64,000 nt of DNA from the NCBI GenBank assembly GCA_052246725.1, contig JBQQCL010000006.1. One strand, given 5' to 3'. Source of the stretch: Pseudalkalibacillus sp052246725. Its GTDB lineage: Bacteria; Bacillota; Bacilli; Bacillales; Fictibacillaceae. The position numbers and the translations under genes are program-made. A model generated the notes under the pieces. It worked only from the letters and a program-made list of their open reading frames with translations. It was not told the DNA's origin and ran no database searches. Positions 1 through 8,538 of this stretch are shown piece by piece. Numbering within the stretch: the stretch's first letter is position 1; each line of letters opens with the position of its first letter.

Positions 1-615
1 CTCCAAAATCTGATGGAGCGTACAGAAAAAGTCCGGATCGTCGCACCGAATACGGATCTCACTTTTTCAATCAAAGATATTCCGGTGGTTGCAAGCCATG
101 GTAAGCGGAATATTCCAGATGGTGAAATTTTCACCGCTCCGGTCAAGGACAGTGTGAATGGAACTATCACTTACAATACGCCGTGTCCTTATCGAGGTGT
201 AACCTATAACAATGTATCCTTGACCTTGAAAGATGGCAAAATCGTTGATGCGGTGGCAGATAATACAGAAAAGCTGAACGAAATTCTGGACTCGGATGAA
301 GGGGCTCGTTATATCGGGGAGTTTGCGATCGGGATGAATCCATTGATCAATACGCCTGTAGGAAATATCCTTTTTGATGAAAAAATCAATGGCAGCATCC
401 ACTTTACACCGGGTCTTGCGTATGACTCAGCCGATAACGGTAACCGCTCAATGGTCCACTGGGATATGGTGTTGATCCTAAGGAAGGAATTCGGCGGTGG
501 GGAGCTTTATTTCGACGATCAACTGATTCAAAAGGATGGATTGTTCGTACTCGATGAATTAAAGCCATTGAACCCAGATCAATTATTGAAAAAAGAAGAA
601 AAAGTGCACGCATAA
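1..615 (+). CDS. M29-family aminopeptidase, C-terminal part (truncated by window edge)
   Basis: The reading frame is open from the first base (L-Q-N-L before the first Met at 13), so this is the 3' half of a longer gene. The 200 or so residues match the C-terminal half of M29 (AmpS/PepS/aminopeptidase T) metallopeptidases, which are about 410 residues long and cytoplasmic. Recognisable family features are the GEFAIGMNP stretch (residues about 105-113 from the first Met), the SIHFTPGLAYDSADNGN region that includes a metal-ligand histidine, and the following HWDMV with a further ligand. The family removes N-terminal residues from peptides using two metal ions. The gene is followed at once by a good terminator and appears to be the last gene of its unit. 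Family assignment is secure; the substrate cannot be told. Confidence 0.85.
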   Translation, partial: LQNLMERTEKVRIVAPNTDLTFSIKDIPVVASHGKRNIPDGEIFTAPVKDSVNGTITYNTPCPYRGVTYNNVSLTLKDGKIVDAVADNTEKLNEILDSDEGARYIGEFAIGMNPLINTPVGNILFDEKINGSIHFTPGLAYDSADNGNRSMVHWDMVLILRKEFGGGELYFDDQLIQKDGLFVLDELKPLNPDQLLKKEEKVHA

Positions 616-633
616 GCATCAAATTTGCGTTTG

Positions 634-666
634 GTCTACTGACAGCATTCGTCAGTAGGCCTTTTT
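634..666 (+). terminator. Intrinsic terminator after the aminopeptidase
   Basis: CTACTGAC (636-643) pairs with GTCAGTAG (651-658), extended by one G-C and one wobble pair, followed by CTTTTT. It lies 19 bases after the stop codon. Confidence 0.85.
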
Positions 667-1060
667 GCATTAAAAAGGAAGAATTGCACGCAATTCTTTC
701 CATATTGGAATTGGTTGAGCAACATCGAATCGGAAGCGATCAACATCGAAGTGAAATCGTGCAACTTAGTAAAGTGTGCCTATCCCTACACACGTAATTC
801 CCCCAAAAAGGTAATAAAATAAGCATTCAATGATGTCCCCCGCTCATGACCATCCCGCCACATACCACATTCATTCTACTTTTTCCAATTTATAGGTTGA
901 TACTCATATTAAATAACTGCCTAGCAAAATCACCGGAATTGATAGACTAGTATCCTCAATCATTGTGCTCATCAGGGTTTCGCAGTTCATTTTCCCCCTT
1001 TTATGAGTCAAAAACCTCTCTAGCAAACAACCATTTTTCGATAATTAGACGGACAACCAT

Positions 1061-1088
1061 ACCGTATATTGCCCCACTACATATAATG
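1061..1088 (+). promoter_or_regulatory. Possible mother-cell (sigma-K/E-like) promoter of the cotB-like gene
   Basis: ACC at 1061 lies 16 bases before CATATAATG (1080-1088), close to the sigma-K pattern (AC, about 16 bases, CATANNNTA). A similar CATATAGTG lies upstream of cotH on the other strand. Short motifs like these occur by chance, so this is tentative. Confidence 0.3.
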
Positions 1089-1134
1089 CAAGGACAAGCG
1101 AGGTCAAAACCAAAATATTAGGAGGAAAAGAAGT

Positions 1135-1938
1135 ATGACAATTTCGCGTAAAAAAGTCAATTCTTTGATTGGACTTTGGGTAAAGGTCAACATTGGAGGA
1201 CCAGAATCCAAAGAAGGCCATCTATTAGGTGTAACAGATGAGTATTTAGCTCTTCTGCATAAGGATGTCGTTATTTATTACCAATTGAGTCATGTCAAGA
1301 GTGTCTCGATCACTACTACAAAACTTGGCAAACTATCACGTTGTGCGCATTTCATCGATGACTGCACGTTTGTAGAGCTTTTAAAAGAATTGAAGCATCA
1401 CAAAGTGAAAATCAACCGTGGAGGACCTGAAAGTATCGAAGGTGTTTTAAGTGAAGTCCACAAAGACCACATCGAGCTTACGGTATGTGACAAGATCTTG
1501 TTCGTCACAATCCACCACATCAAGAGTATAAGTAAGGTAGATAAGAAGTCTTCTGGAAAAAAATCTTCAGGTAAGAAATCTTCCGGCAAGAAGTCTTCTG
1601 GAAAAAAATCTGATGGCAAGAAGTCATCCGGCAAGAAATCTTCAGGAAAAAAATCTTCTGGTAAGAAGTCTTCTGGAAAATCTTCAGGTAAAAAATCCTC
1701 AGGAAAGTCCTCTGGCAAGAAATCTTCTGGGAAAAAGTCATCCGGTAAATGCGAGCGCGTTTCTGATGCGTTCAAGAAAGCACATAAACACGGAAACGAC
1801 AAATATATGTGGAACGATCCATATGGATCATCTGGAAAATCTTCTTCATCAGGCAAAAGGTCACATGACAGGAAGTCGAAGCATTCTAGAAAGTCTTGTC
1901 TAACAAGCTTGGAGAAGCAAGGCTGGATCAAACTGTAG
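1135..1938 (+). CDS. cotB: CotB-like spore coat protein with Ser-Gly-Lys repeat tail
   Basis: 267 residues; ATG with AGGAGG 10 bases upstream. Two tandem domains (residues about 8-58 and 83-133) each carry GGPES and end in H-[VI]-K-S-[VI]-S, as in the N-terminal repeats of Bacillus CotB (DUF2642-like small beta-barrels). Residues 139-205 are 14 units of SSGK or SSGKK (one SDGK). The tail (about 210-235) reads SDAFKKAHKHGNDKYMWNDP, which resembles from memory the start of Bacillus subtilis CotG, and is followed by more Ser/Lys/His. This is an outer coat structural protein in the family; the serine repeats are a plausible substrate of the CotH kinase encoded nearby. B. subtilis CotB has three such domains; here there are two. 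Identity as a coat protein is strong, the CotB-CotG hybrid reading is inference. Confidence 0.82.
   Translation: MTISRKKVNSLIGLWVKVNIGGPESKEGHLLGVTDEYLALLHKDVVIYYQLSHVKSVSITTTKLGKLSRCAHFIDDCTFVELLKELKHHKVKINRGGPESIEGVLSEVHKDHIELTVCDKILFVTIHHIKSISKVDKKSSGKKSSGKKSSGKKSSGKKSDGKKSSGKKSSGKKSSGKKSSGKSSGKKSSGKSSGKKSSGKKSSGKCERVSDAFKKAHKHGNDKYMWNDPYGSSGKSSSSGKRSHDRKSKHSRKSCLTSLEKQGWIKL
1549..1749 (+). repeat. 15/12-bp coding repeats for 14 SSGK(K) units
   Basis: The DNA encodes 14 consecutive SSGK(K) units. Codons differ between units (Ser as TCT, TCA, TCC; Lys as AAA or AAG), so the protein repeat is kept while the DNA has drifted, which argues for selection on the peptide and against very recent slippage. 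Confidence 0.85.
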
Positions 1939-1967
1939 TCCACCTAAACTGTTTCGATTTATACGAT

Positions 1968-2045
1968 TAAGAAAGTGTACATGCTTTCTAAATCCCCGGG
2001 GGTAACAAAAGCTCAGCCAAGGTCTAACTTGGCTAGCTCGTTTCC
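1968..2045 (+). repeat. Possible diverged relative of the BOX-like element
   Basis: AAGAAAGTGTACATGCTTTCT is a hairpin like the left half of the dispersed element described below, and AGCTCAGCC followed by AACTTGGC echoes its right half. The matching ends are absent, so this may be a decayed copy or chance. Confidence 0.25.
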
Positions 2046-2101
2046 CTGCACATAAATAAGGAAAAGCATTCAACCCCAAAAAGTGAAAGGAGGAGATAAG
2101 G

Positions 2102-2308
2102 ATGCTAGTTACATTGTTTATTCTTTTCAACGGTTGGATCCTTTATATGTTGATGAAACCGGCTGAAGAAAGCCTGCCACAAGAATTTGCAGCAGATGAT
2201 GCACACCGACAAGTTGAAGTTGCCTCCTTACATCATGGAAAAAAGATCATAGAGGTTGATGCCAAACCTTTGAAAAATGGCGATAACGAGGCGAGGAAAT
2301 TTGAGTAA
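2102..2308 (+). CDS. Small single-pass membrane protein
   Basis: 68 residues; ATG preceded by AAAGGAGGAG. Residues 2-18 form one hydrophobic segment, followed by a charged tail (about 50 residues, rich in Glu, Asp, Lys, His) likely facing the cytoplasm or exterior. I do not recognise a family. Its stop codon overlaps the start of the downstream permease (TTG at 2301), so the two are probably translationally coupled and it may be an accessory subunit of that transporter; that is inference from position only. Confidence 0.6.
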   Translation: MLVTLFILFNGWILYMLMKPAEESLPQEFAADDAHRQVEVASLHHGKKIIEVDAKPLKNGDNEARKFE

Positions 2309-3659
2309 CCCATTCATCCTTCTACCCTTATTCATTTTTGCTGTAACGATATTCGTAATGCTGTGGAAACCTGGCAGAATCAATGAAACCATTCCGACAA
2401 CGATCGGGGCTATCCTTTTTTTACTCATAGGTGTCGTACCATTAGCGGATCTGCTATCGATCTTCAACATCGTCAGTGGAGCAGCGATCACCATCCTTTC
2501 CTCAATCGTCATGTCCATCATTTTAGAGAGTTTGGGCTTCTTCAATTGGGTTGCGTACAATCTTGTAAACCGGGCAAAACAATCTGGACTCAAGCTTTTC
2601 ATCTATACAACTGTACTCTGTTTTGCGATGACGCTCTTTTTCAACAATGATGGCAGTATCCTCATCACAACCCCGATCATCATCAAGACTGTGAACATGC
2701 TTAATTTGAAAAATCACCAGAAAATCGCATACCTCTTGCCAGGGGCTTTGATCGCAACAGCCGCAAGTGCACCTATTGCTGTCAGTAACATCGCAAACCT
2801 GATTGCATTGAAAATCGTCGGTCTTGATATAAACAGCTACGTAACACTGATGTTCGTCCCTTCCATGATCGGAATTATGACCATTGCCCTTCTCTTGTAT
2901 CTGTATTTCAGAAAAGATATTCCGAAAACACTTCCCAATCTGAAATTGAACTTCAAAAACTATGAAGACACGAATCGTTCTTTGCCGCATCCACTATCTC
3001 TGCAGTCCGCTTCACCACCAGTTGATTGGGGATTGTTCAAAATTTGTATGGTAATCATTATCGCTACACGCGCAGCCTTTTTCCTGCTGACTCCCTTTGG
3101 TATTTCGTTGGAGTTGATTGCCATTGTAGGGGCGATCGCATTAATCGCGGTCCGCTGGTATAAATCAAAGATCGGCGTAGGGGATGTTGTCAAAAAGACG
3201 CCGTGGCATATTCTGTTATTTGCATTCAGTATGTATATCCTGGTCTACGGTTTGAAAAACATCGGACTCAACGATATCCTGGTTCATCACCTTTATGAAG
3301 TCGTGCAACAGGATCGGTTGTCAGCCATTTTTGCAATGGGGGGTCTGTTGACCGTACTTTCCAACACTTTCAACAATCTTCCTGCAGTGATGATCGGTAC
3401 ATTGACGTTGACGGAGATGAACCTGGACATTCATACGCTTCAAGTTGCGTATCTGGCCAATATCCTCGGCAGTGATATCGGAGCGCTTCTAACCCCAGTA
3501 GGAACACTGGCTACTTTGCTCTGGATGTTCATTATACGAGAACATAAGATCCACATCAGCTGGAAGCAATATACGAAGATCGCATTCATTGTCATTCCTT
3601 TAGGGTTCTTCATCAGCTTATTAAGCTTGTATTACTGGACGAACTGGATATTCGGCTAA
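2301..3659 (+). CDS. ArsB/NhaD-superfamily ion transporter
   Basis: About 452 residues from TTG 2301 (GAGG at 2288-2291 and 2293-2296 upstream; an ATG at 2277 has a poorer site). Around 11-12 hydrophobic segments. The region with FFNNDGSILITTPI, then ASAPIAVSNIANL, and the later mirror pair SNTFNNLPAVM and ILGSDIGALLTPVGTLA match the paired half-repeats of the ArsB/NhaD/CitMHS ion transporter superfamily. Members exchange or extrude arsenite or Na+/H+, or import citrate. No ars regulator or ArsA lies nearby, and it sits inside a spore coat cluster, so the substrate is unknown. Confidence 0.75.
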   Translation: MSNPFILLPLFIFAVTIFVMLWKPGRINETIPTTIGAILFLLIGVVPLADLLSIFNIVSGAAITILSSIVMSIILESLGFFNWVAYNLVNRAKQSGLKLFIYTTVLCFAMTLFFNNDGSILITTPIIIKTVNMLNLKNHQKIAYLLPGALIATAASAPIAVSNIANLIALKIVGLDINSYVTLMFVPSMIGIMTIALLLYLYFRKDIPKTLPNLKLNFKNYEDTNRSLPHPLSLQSASPPVDWGLFKICMVIIIATRAAFFLLTPFGISLELIAIVGAIALIAVRWYKSKIGVGDVVKKTPWHILLFAFSMYILVYGLKNIGLNDILVHHLYEVVQQDRLSAIFAMGGLLTVLSNTFNNLPAVMIGTLTLTEMNLDIHTLQVAYLANILGSDIGALLTPVGTLATLLWMFIIREHKIHISWKQYTKIAFIVIPLGFFISLLSLYYWTNWIFG

Positions 3660-3745
3660 GTCGATTTTAATATCATGATATCTCTGCTTTCTGAATTGAG
3701 AAATGGGCAGAGGTATCAAATTTAACTAAAAGGAGGAGGAACATC

Positions 3746-4414
3746 ATGAATAAATATCAACATTACGTTGGCGAAACTGTCGAGCTGACCTTAAGCGGAA
3801 AAATTAAACTGAAAGGAATTCTGATTGACACCGGATCGAACATCGTCGTCATTTTTGACGGAAAAGACTACCTTTATGTGCCTTTGGTTCATGTACACCA
3901 TCTTCACTTCAACTGTGAGGATGAAGAGGAAATAGCGGAACCGAAAGAAGTCCCGATGTGGAATGAAGAGGAAGACACGATATCGCTTCGCAAAATCCTG
4001 AACAATGCAAAAGGGATTTTCACAGAGATTTTCGTAACGAGCAATCAATCGGTCCATGGGTATGTCATGAACGTCATGAATGATTACTTCACGTTTTTCT
4101 CACCTGTTCATAAGACACTCTATATTCCATTACAGCATTTAAAGTGGCTGATTCCGTATAATCATCAACACAGACCTTATTCATTAGACAGCACCGAGCT
4201 TCCTCTGACACCTGCCAACGTTCCATCATCACGCACGTTTGAAGAGCAATGCAAGCGCCATATCGGCAAGGTCACTGTGTTTGACCTTGGGATGCACCCA
4301 AATAAAATTGGAAAGCTCGTCAATATCGAAAATGGGCAGCTTGAAGTCGTCATCGCTCGGAATCAAACGATCTACGTCAACATACAGCATATCAAAACTG
4401 TCCAATTTCCATAG
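3746..4414 (+). CDS. Three-domain CotB/DUF2642-like protein, probable spore coat component
   Basis: 222 residues; ATG with AAAAGGAGGAGG 6-12 bases upstream. Three similar small beta-rich units can be seen at about 5-55, 80-138 and 165-222. Each contains a hydrophobic strand pattern and ends in [LI]-x-H-[VIL]-[KH]-x-[LIV], for example VHVHHLHF, PLQHLKWL and NIQHIKTV, the same unit as in the CotB-like protein upstream. It lacks a Ser/Lys repeat tail. No signal peptide is present, which suits assembly onto the forespore surface from the mother cell. Its place between a CotB-like gene and cotH supports a coat role. Function is inferred from domain and neighbourhood. Confidence 0.65.
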   Translation: MNKYQHYVGETVELTLSGKIKLKGILIDTGSNIVVIFDGKDYLYVPLVHVHHLHFNCEDEEEIAEPKEVPMWNEEEDTISLRKILNNAKGIFTEIFVTSNQSVHGYVMNVMNDYFTFFSPVHKTLYIPLQHLKWLIPYNHQHRPYSLDSTELPLTPANVPSSRTFEEQCKRHIGKVTVFDLGMHPNKIGKLVNIENGQLEVVIARNQTIYVNIQHIKTVQFP

Positions 4415-4427
4415 GAGGAAGCCCAGA

Positions 4428-4469
4428 AACTTTTCTACGTAAATATTCAATTTAAAGTAGAAAAGTTAC
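4428..4469. other. Inverted repeat downstream of the CotB-like gene
   Basis: AACTTTTCTAC and GTAGAAAAGTT form an 11-bp perfect stem around an A/T-rich loop. There is no T-run, so termination is doubtful. Confidence 0.45.
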
Positions 4470-4477
4470 ATATAGCA

Positions 4478-4507
4478 TGAAAAAAAGCTGCCTGTGGGGG
4501 CAGCTTG
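4478..4507 (-). terminator. Intrinsic terminator of cotH (minus strand)
   Basis: AAGCTGCC and GGCAGCTT (4485-4492, 4499-4506) form an 8-bp stem; on the minus strand the stem is followed by a run of Ts (A-run at 4480-4486 on plus). Confidence 0.75.
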
Positions 4508-4573
4508 ACATAAGTTTGGAAATGAAACGCTAAAGTTAGGAAAGGGTACTAAAGTTAGAAAATAGCCCCGGGG

Positions 4574-5659
4574 TCATAACAAATCCGATAGGTGGTCCTT
4601 CAGATAACGGTTGCGTTCTTTAATATAGCTCAAGATGAATTCAGGTTCACTGTGGAAATACTTCAAGGTCCTCTTCAGATGAGGATCTTTTTTTACGTGT
4701 GGCTCTAGCTGACGGTACATTCGGCTGATGTTCTTACCTAGATAGTTGGTCGTGAACTGGTTTTCAAGGATCTTTTTCATAATGAGGTAGTATTGGTTCC
4801 GGAATGCTGGCACATCGAGAAGCCGTGCTGTCAATGTGTTGTAGCCCTCGATCGGAATGTAGTCGTACTCCATCTCGTCACCATGGATATCCCGCCCGAA
4901 TGTCGCGTCATAGTCCCATGGGATCATTTCGAATAAACCGGTGTCACTGCGACGATACAGTGCATAGTTGTGGATGAAACCGTCAAAGTTCTGTGTGCAG
5001 ACGACACCAGCAAGCCACCGTAAGTATTTATCGACATCCAGGTAGCGATGGATTTCTGATTCAAAATCCTTCTGAGAAATCGTGTTGATCTGATAGACGA
5101 AATCCCCTAGTGCAGCGGTATCTGCGTCGTCCCCTTCCTTTCGGCTGTAGCCTGATTCGAAGCGGCGTTTGATATCCTCTAGGATCGGACTCATCAATGA
5201 GAAATTTGCATTGTCATTTTCTGCATAAAAAATTGGTCCTTTTGGCAGATTCCTGCTTTTTAAAAAATAGCGATCCACAGATTCAAGCTGTAAATAAACC
5301 CCTTGAAACTCACCATTGATCGTCAACAGAACATGATTTGATTTAGGTGATAGAACACCGATCGACTTGAAGAAATCCAGAGAAAGCTTATTCCGGATCA
5401 GTGATTTGTCAATGTATTCCGCATTCAGGTGAAGTTCTTTAACCCCTGACGTCACCTTCGGAAAAATGAATTGATAGGATTTTTTCGTGACCTTGCGGAT
5501 GTGGGCTCCACGATAAAGAAATTGGATCTCATACTTGTTATCGCCGACCACCAATTCAGCATTTACCGGGTCCTCAGACCAGACGTCCTTTTTAAAACGT
5601 TTGTAAACATCATCCTCTATGTGAATTTCATAGCTGGGAATGTCTCTGTTGCTGCTCAT
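4574..5659 (-). CDS. cotH: Spore coat protein kinase CotH
   Basis: 361 residues, the same length as B. subtilis CotH (about 362). The fold is an atypical protein kinase of the CotH family. Visible signatures are RGAHIRKVTKKSYQF near residues 50-64, the nucleotide-binding segment NGEFQGVYLQLESVDRYF (about 115-132), NFDGFIHNYALY and the metal-binding IPWDYDATFGRD near residue 247. CotH acts in the mother cell during sporulation and phosphorylates serines of CotB and CotG. It is convergent with the coat-like gene 3746-4414, 2.6 kb from the cotB-like gene. Its natural substrates here are probably the SSGK-repeat proteins at 1135 and 33541. Identification is confident. Confidence 0.92.
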   Translation of the reverse strand: MSSNRDIPSYEIHIEDDVYKRFKKDVWSEDPVNAELVVGDNKYEIQFLYRGAHIRKVTKKSYQFIFPKVTSGVKELHLNAEYIDKSLIRNKLSLDFFKSIGVLSPKSNHVLLTINGEFQGVYLQLESVDRYFLKSRNLPKGPIFYAENDNANFSLMSPILEDIKRRFESGYSRKEGDDADTAALGDFVYQINTISQKDFESEIHRYLDVDKYLRWLAGVVCTQNFDGFIHNYALYRRSDTGLFEMIPWDYDATFGRDIHGDEMEYDYIPIEGYNTLTARLLDVPAFRNQYYLIMKKILENQFTTNYLGKNISRMYRQLEPHVKKDPHLKRTLKYFHSEPEFILSYIKERNRYLKDHLSDLL

Positions 5660-6047
5660 CCAATCTTCCTTTACACATTATTCCTTCATGGCACGAATCA
5701 GCTTCAGGCGCGCCATACTTTCTTGTTTCCCTGTAACACTATATGAAAATGGTTGGAATATGTACCTGTTTATAAGAGTGCATGACGGGGTATCCATATT
5801 TGACTCACAAATTCATCAGACAGAAATTGGAAGTACGTATTTGTCGAAAACACACGAAACACTTCGAAACCTATAAAAAATTAACCTTCTCGAAAGTCAA
5901 TGCGTCTGGTAGAATTAGGAAGTCGGTTTGGCTCAAAACAAAAACCACTCAATATGGTATGCTGTTGAAGGTATTTATCTAAAGAAGATTTTTAGCGAAA
6001 TTAGCGATAACCAATAGTTTATTAATGATGATGAAGGTGAAATATAT
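5660..6047. other. 388-bp divergent intergenic region
   Basis: Holds the promoters of cotH (minus) and of the deacetylase operon (plus). A weak vegetative-type promoter may lie at about 5928-5958 (TTGGCT, TATGGT). I see no terminator, repeat or RNA here. Confidence 0.4.
5738..5746 (-). promoter_or_regulatory. Possible sigma-K/E -10 element of cotH
   Basis: On the minus strand this reads CATATAGTG, about 80 bases before the cotH start, nearly the same as CATATAATG ahead of the cotB-like gene. Tentative. Confidence 0.3.
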
Positions 6048-6785
6048 ATGCAGGTAGTCTTGTGGATCGTCGGCATTTTGGCGATACTTTTTCTTTCATA
6101 CGGAATCTTTCCGACTGTGCTGTTACGAATGCTTTCAATAGGCATGGTGAAAAAAGGGGAAATTAATAAAACACTTGCTCTGACGTTTGACGATGGCCCA
6201 AATCCGGTCTATACCCCACAAGTGTTGGATTTATTGAAAAAATATGATGTGAAAGCGACCTTTTTTGTCGTTGCTGAAAAAGCTCTTGATCATCCGGATC
6301 TTATCAAACGGATGAAACAGGAGGGGCATACGATTGGAGTCCATCATTATCGTCATACAAACAGCTGGTTCCTGACACCATGGTCTACAAAACGAGAAAT
6401 TAGCAGAAGTGCGGAAATCATCGAAAATCTGACTGGCGTAAAACCGGTTTATTATCGTCCTCCATATGGACGATTCAATTTGTTCACGAATATTTTTGCT
6501 AGAGGTTATATAATTGTGCTCTGGTCTGCGATTTTTCAAGATTGGCGAAAAGGACCTGATTCAAGTGGATTACAACAGCGTTTGATCGCCCAGATATCAG
6601 AAGGGCAGATCTACCTGCTTCATGATGATGGTGAGGATGCTGGAGCGGATTCAGATGCACCGGCACACATGATCGAAGCACTGAAAAGATTCCTTCCACA
6701 TGTACGACGCCGTGGATTCCGCTGTGTGTCGTTAGAGGAGCACCTGGGTAAAAAATCAACAGAAGAACAGAAGTGGTCGGTATGA
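6048..6785 (+). CDS. Membrane-anchored polysaccharide deacetylase (NodB family)
   Basis: 245 residues. Residues 1-25 are a hydrophobic anchor or uncleaved signal. The NodB domain starts at about residue 45: LTFDDGPNP carries the catalytic Asp and metal Asp, HHYRHTN supplies the H-x3-H metal ligands, YRPPYG is motif 3, and LLHDDGED is the late His motif. Such enzymes remove N- or O-acetyl groups from cell wall glycans such as peptidoglycan or chitin-like polymers on the outer face. First gene of a three-gene operon with 4-base overlaps to the DedA gene. Substrate unknown; the glycolipid gene downstream points to envelope work. Confidence 0.85.
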   Translation: MQVVLWIVGILAILFLSYGIFPTVLLRMLSIGMVKKGEINKTLALTFDDGPNPVYTPQVLDLLKKYDVKATFFVVAEKALDHPDLIKRMKQEGHTIGVHHYRHTNSWFLTPWSTKREISRSAEIIENLTGVKPVYYRPPYGRFNLFTNIFARGYIIVLWSAIFQDWRKGPDSSGLQQRLIAQISEGQIYLLHDDGEDAGADSDAPAHMIEALKRFLPHVRRRGFRCVSLEEHLGKKSTEEQKWSV

Positions 6786-7372
6786 ATCAGGAACATATCA
6801 TGTTTGCCCTTGAAACCTATGGATATTGGATCATACTTGTTACGCTTTTTTGCGGTGTAGTCGGAATTCCTGCACCCGAAGAGACGTTTCTTGTCTTGAT
6901 TGGCATGCTTACCGCACAACATCATCTGGAGATGTTTTGGACTGGGCTCAGCGCTTTTGGCGGCAGTCTTTCAGGTATGTTGACCGCTTATTTGATCGGT
7001 CGGTTTCTTGGCCTTCCTTTCCTGACGAAATATGGACGTTTTTTAAAAGTAACTCCAGCTCGGTGGGAGAGGATGAGTGCCAAATTCCATCGTTATGGGA
7101 CTTTAACGATTTTATTCGGACTGTTCATTCCAGGTTTGAGACAGCTTGCACCGTATATTGCAGGCACAAGTCGTTATCCATTTGTGGTATATATGGTCTT
7201 CTCGATTATCGGCAGTGCACTTTGGGCACTCAGTTATATGATCGTCGGTTTCTTTATCGGCGACCAGATCCCGTTAAACTATCTTCCGTGGGTCGGTGTG
7301 GCAGCATTATTGCTCTTCATCGGCACTGTATTGATTAAAAAAAGAAGCGTGAAAGGAGGGAGCAGAGCATGA
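6782..7372 (+). CDS. DedA-family membrane protein
   Basis: 196 residues from ATG 6782, whose ATGA overlaps the stop of the deacetylase; a GTG at 6773 is an alternative. Contains the DedA/SNARE-associated core: GIPAPEETFLV near residue 30, the glycine-rich GGSLSGMLTAYLIGRFLG, the segment FHRYGTLTILFGLFIPGLRQLAPYIAG with the conserved F-x-P-G-x-R, and C-terminal hydrophobic helices. DedA proteins are implicated in flipping or recycling membrane lipids such as phosphatidylethanolamine and undecaprenyl phosphate. Coupled to a deacetylase and a glycolipid glycosyltransferase, which suggests a shared role in lipid-linked envelope synthesis. Confidence 0.85.
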   Translation: MNQEHIMFALETYGYWIILVTLFCGVVGIPAPEETFLVLIGMLTAQHHLEMFWTGLSAFGGSLSGMLTAYLIGRFLGLPFLTKYGRFLKVTPARWERMSAKFHRYGTLTILFGLFIPGLRQLAPYIAGTSRYPFVVYMVFSIIGSALWALSYMIVGFFIGDQIPLNYLPWVGVAALLLFIGTVLIKKRSVKGGSRA

Positions 7373-8499
7373 AGAAAATATTGTTTTTACCGTTGTTCCA
7401 AATGCCATCAGGCCATCACCGTGCAGCGGATGCTTTGATTGATTCGATCCAAAACTCGGATGAAAAGATCATTTGCAAAAAAATTGATTTCCTTAGCTAT
7501 TGGAATGAGCCATTGGAAAAGACGATTGGAAATATGTATTTAAAATGGATCAGCTCGCTCCCAAAAACCTATCATTGGGTATACAAGCGGTTCATGTATG
7601 AGCCGAAAGACCAGCAGACTTCCTTGTCGATCGATTATGTGAACATGCTCGGTTTTGAAGAGAAGATGCTCGAATTACTGAAGGAAGAGAAGCCTGATTT
7701 GATCGTCTGTACGCATTGTTTCCCTTCCGCGATTGTGAGCCGTTTAAAACGAAAGCATCGGACTTCAATCCCAACTGTGAACGTCTATACAGATTTTTTC
7801 GTAAATGGCATTTGGGGAAAAGAAGATATCGATCTCCATCTGGTAAATGATGAATCGATGAAAAGGGTTCTGATGGAACAATACGATGTAAGGGAGGATC
7901 AGATTTCAATCACTGGCATTCCGACAAGTGATGATATCGTGTCTTATTCTGAGCGTCACCCGTCCGATAAAAAGCACATCCTTGTTGCAGGCGGAAGCAG
8001 CGGTGTCGGGAACATCCTCCCTATGTTGAAAAGTGTTCGAGGAAACGCACGTTACCAATATACCGTTCTATGCGGTAAAAATGATAAGCTTTTCAGAGAA
8101 TTGAAGTCTTGGAATCTAGCACATATCCAGCCGGTGGGATATATCGATAGCCGCGAAGAGATGAACAGGCTTTACGAACGTGCAGATGCCATCATTACAA
8201 AACCAGGAGGCATCACGATCAGCGAGGCTCTGAAAAAACGGTTGATCATATTTGTCCACTCCGCTTTACCAGGACAAGAGCAATATAATCTAAAAGGACT
8301 GGAAGAAAAACGACTGATCATACCGCTTGGAGACCAGCAATCTGAACACGAAATTGCACTAATACTTGAAAATGAATGGCGCAGGAAGCAGATTTTCAGC
8401 CGGATGGATGAATATCTCGCTTCTGCAGAGAGTTCCGCCAAAACTGAAATCGTCAAATTGATGGACGAACCAGCAATGCTCAGTATCCAACCAGGGTGA
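7369..8499 (+). CDS. MGDG synthase/UgtP-family glycosyltransferase
   Basis: 376 residues; ATGA overlap with dedA and a strong GAAAGGAGGG site. N-terminal MGDG-synthase domain with QMPSGHHRAADALID at residues 11-25, and a C-terminal GT28 domain with GGSSGVGN (about 205) and the nucleotide-sugar loop KPGGITISEAL (about 281) followed by PGQEQYN. Family members transfer glucose or galactose from UDP-sugars to diacylglycerol (UgtP) on the cytoplasmic face of the membrane; some relatives act on other lipids. Last gene of the operon, followed by a terminator. The exact lipid acceptor cannot be read from sequence. Confidence 0.82.
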   Translation: MKKILFLPLFQMPSGHHRAADALIDSIQNSDEKIICKKIDFLSYWNEPLEKTIGNMYLKWISSLPKTYHWVYKRFMYEPKDQQTSLSIDYVNMLGFEEKMLELLKEEKPDLIVCTHCFPSAIVSRLKRKHRTSIPTVNVYTDFFVNGIWGKEDIDLHLVNDESMKRVLMEQYDVREDQISITGIPTSDDIVSYSERHPSDKKHILVAGGSSGVGNILPMLKSVRGNARYQYTVLCGKNDKLFRELKSWNLAHIQPVGYIDSREEMNRLYERADAIITKPGGITISEALKKRLIIFVHSALPGQEQYNLKGLEEKRLIIPLGDQQSEHEIALILENEWRRKQIFSRMDEYLASAESSAKTEIVKLMDEPAMLSIQPG

Positions 8500-8504
8500 T
8501 CATG

Positions 8505-8533
8505 AAGGACGACACGAGAAGTCGTCCTTTTTT
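8505..8533 (+). terminator. Intrinsic terminator of the deacetylase-dedA-glycosyltransferase operon
   Basis: AAGGACGAC (8505-8513) pairs with GTCGTCCTT (8521-8529), then a T-run. The same GGACGAC stem sequence recurs in the convergent terminator at 8797. Confidence 0.9.
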
Positions 8534-8538
8534 GTATT

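Larger units (their letters stand above)
616..1134. other. 519-bp gene-free stretch before the coat cluster
   Basis: After the terminator there is a second near-perfect palindrome at about 676-702 (GGAAGAATTGC, short loop, GCAATTCTTTCC) without a clear T-run on the plus strand. From 703 to about 1050 I see no open frame with a ribosome binding site and no recognisable RNA. The last 80 bases carry a possible sporulation promoter (listed separately). Confidence 0.5.

Noticed and set aside
1398..1943. 181-codon open frame on minus opposite the cotB-like gene (repeats of FLPEDF)
   Set aside because: It is the mirror of the SSGK repeat; low-complexity coding DNA keeps the other strand open. No start site or family match.
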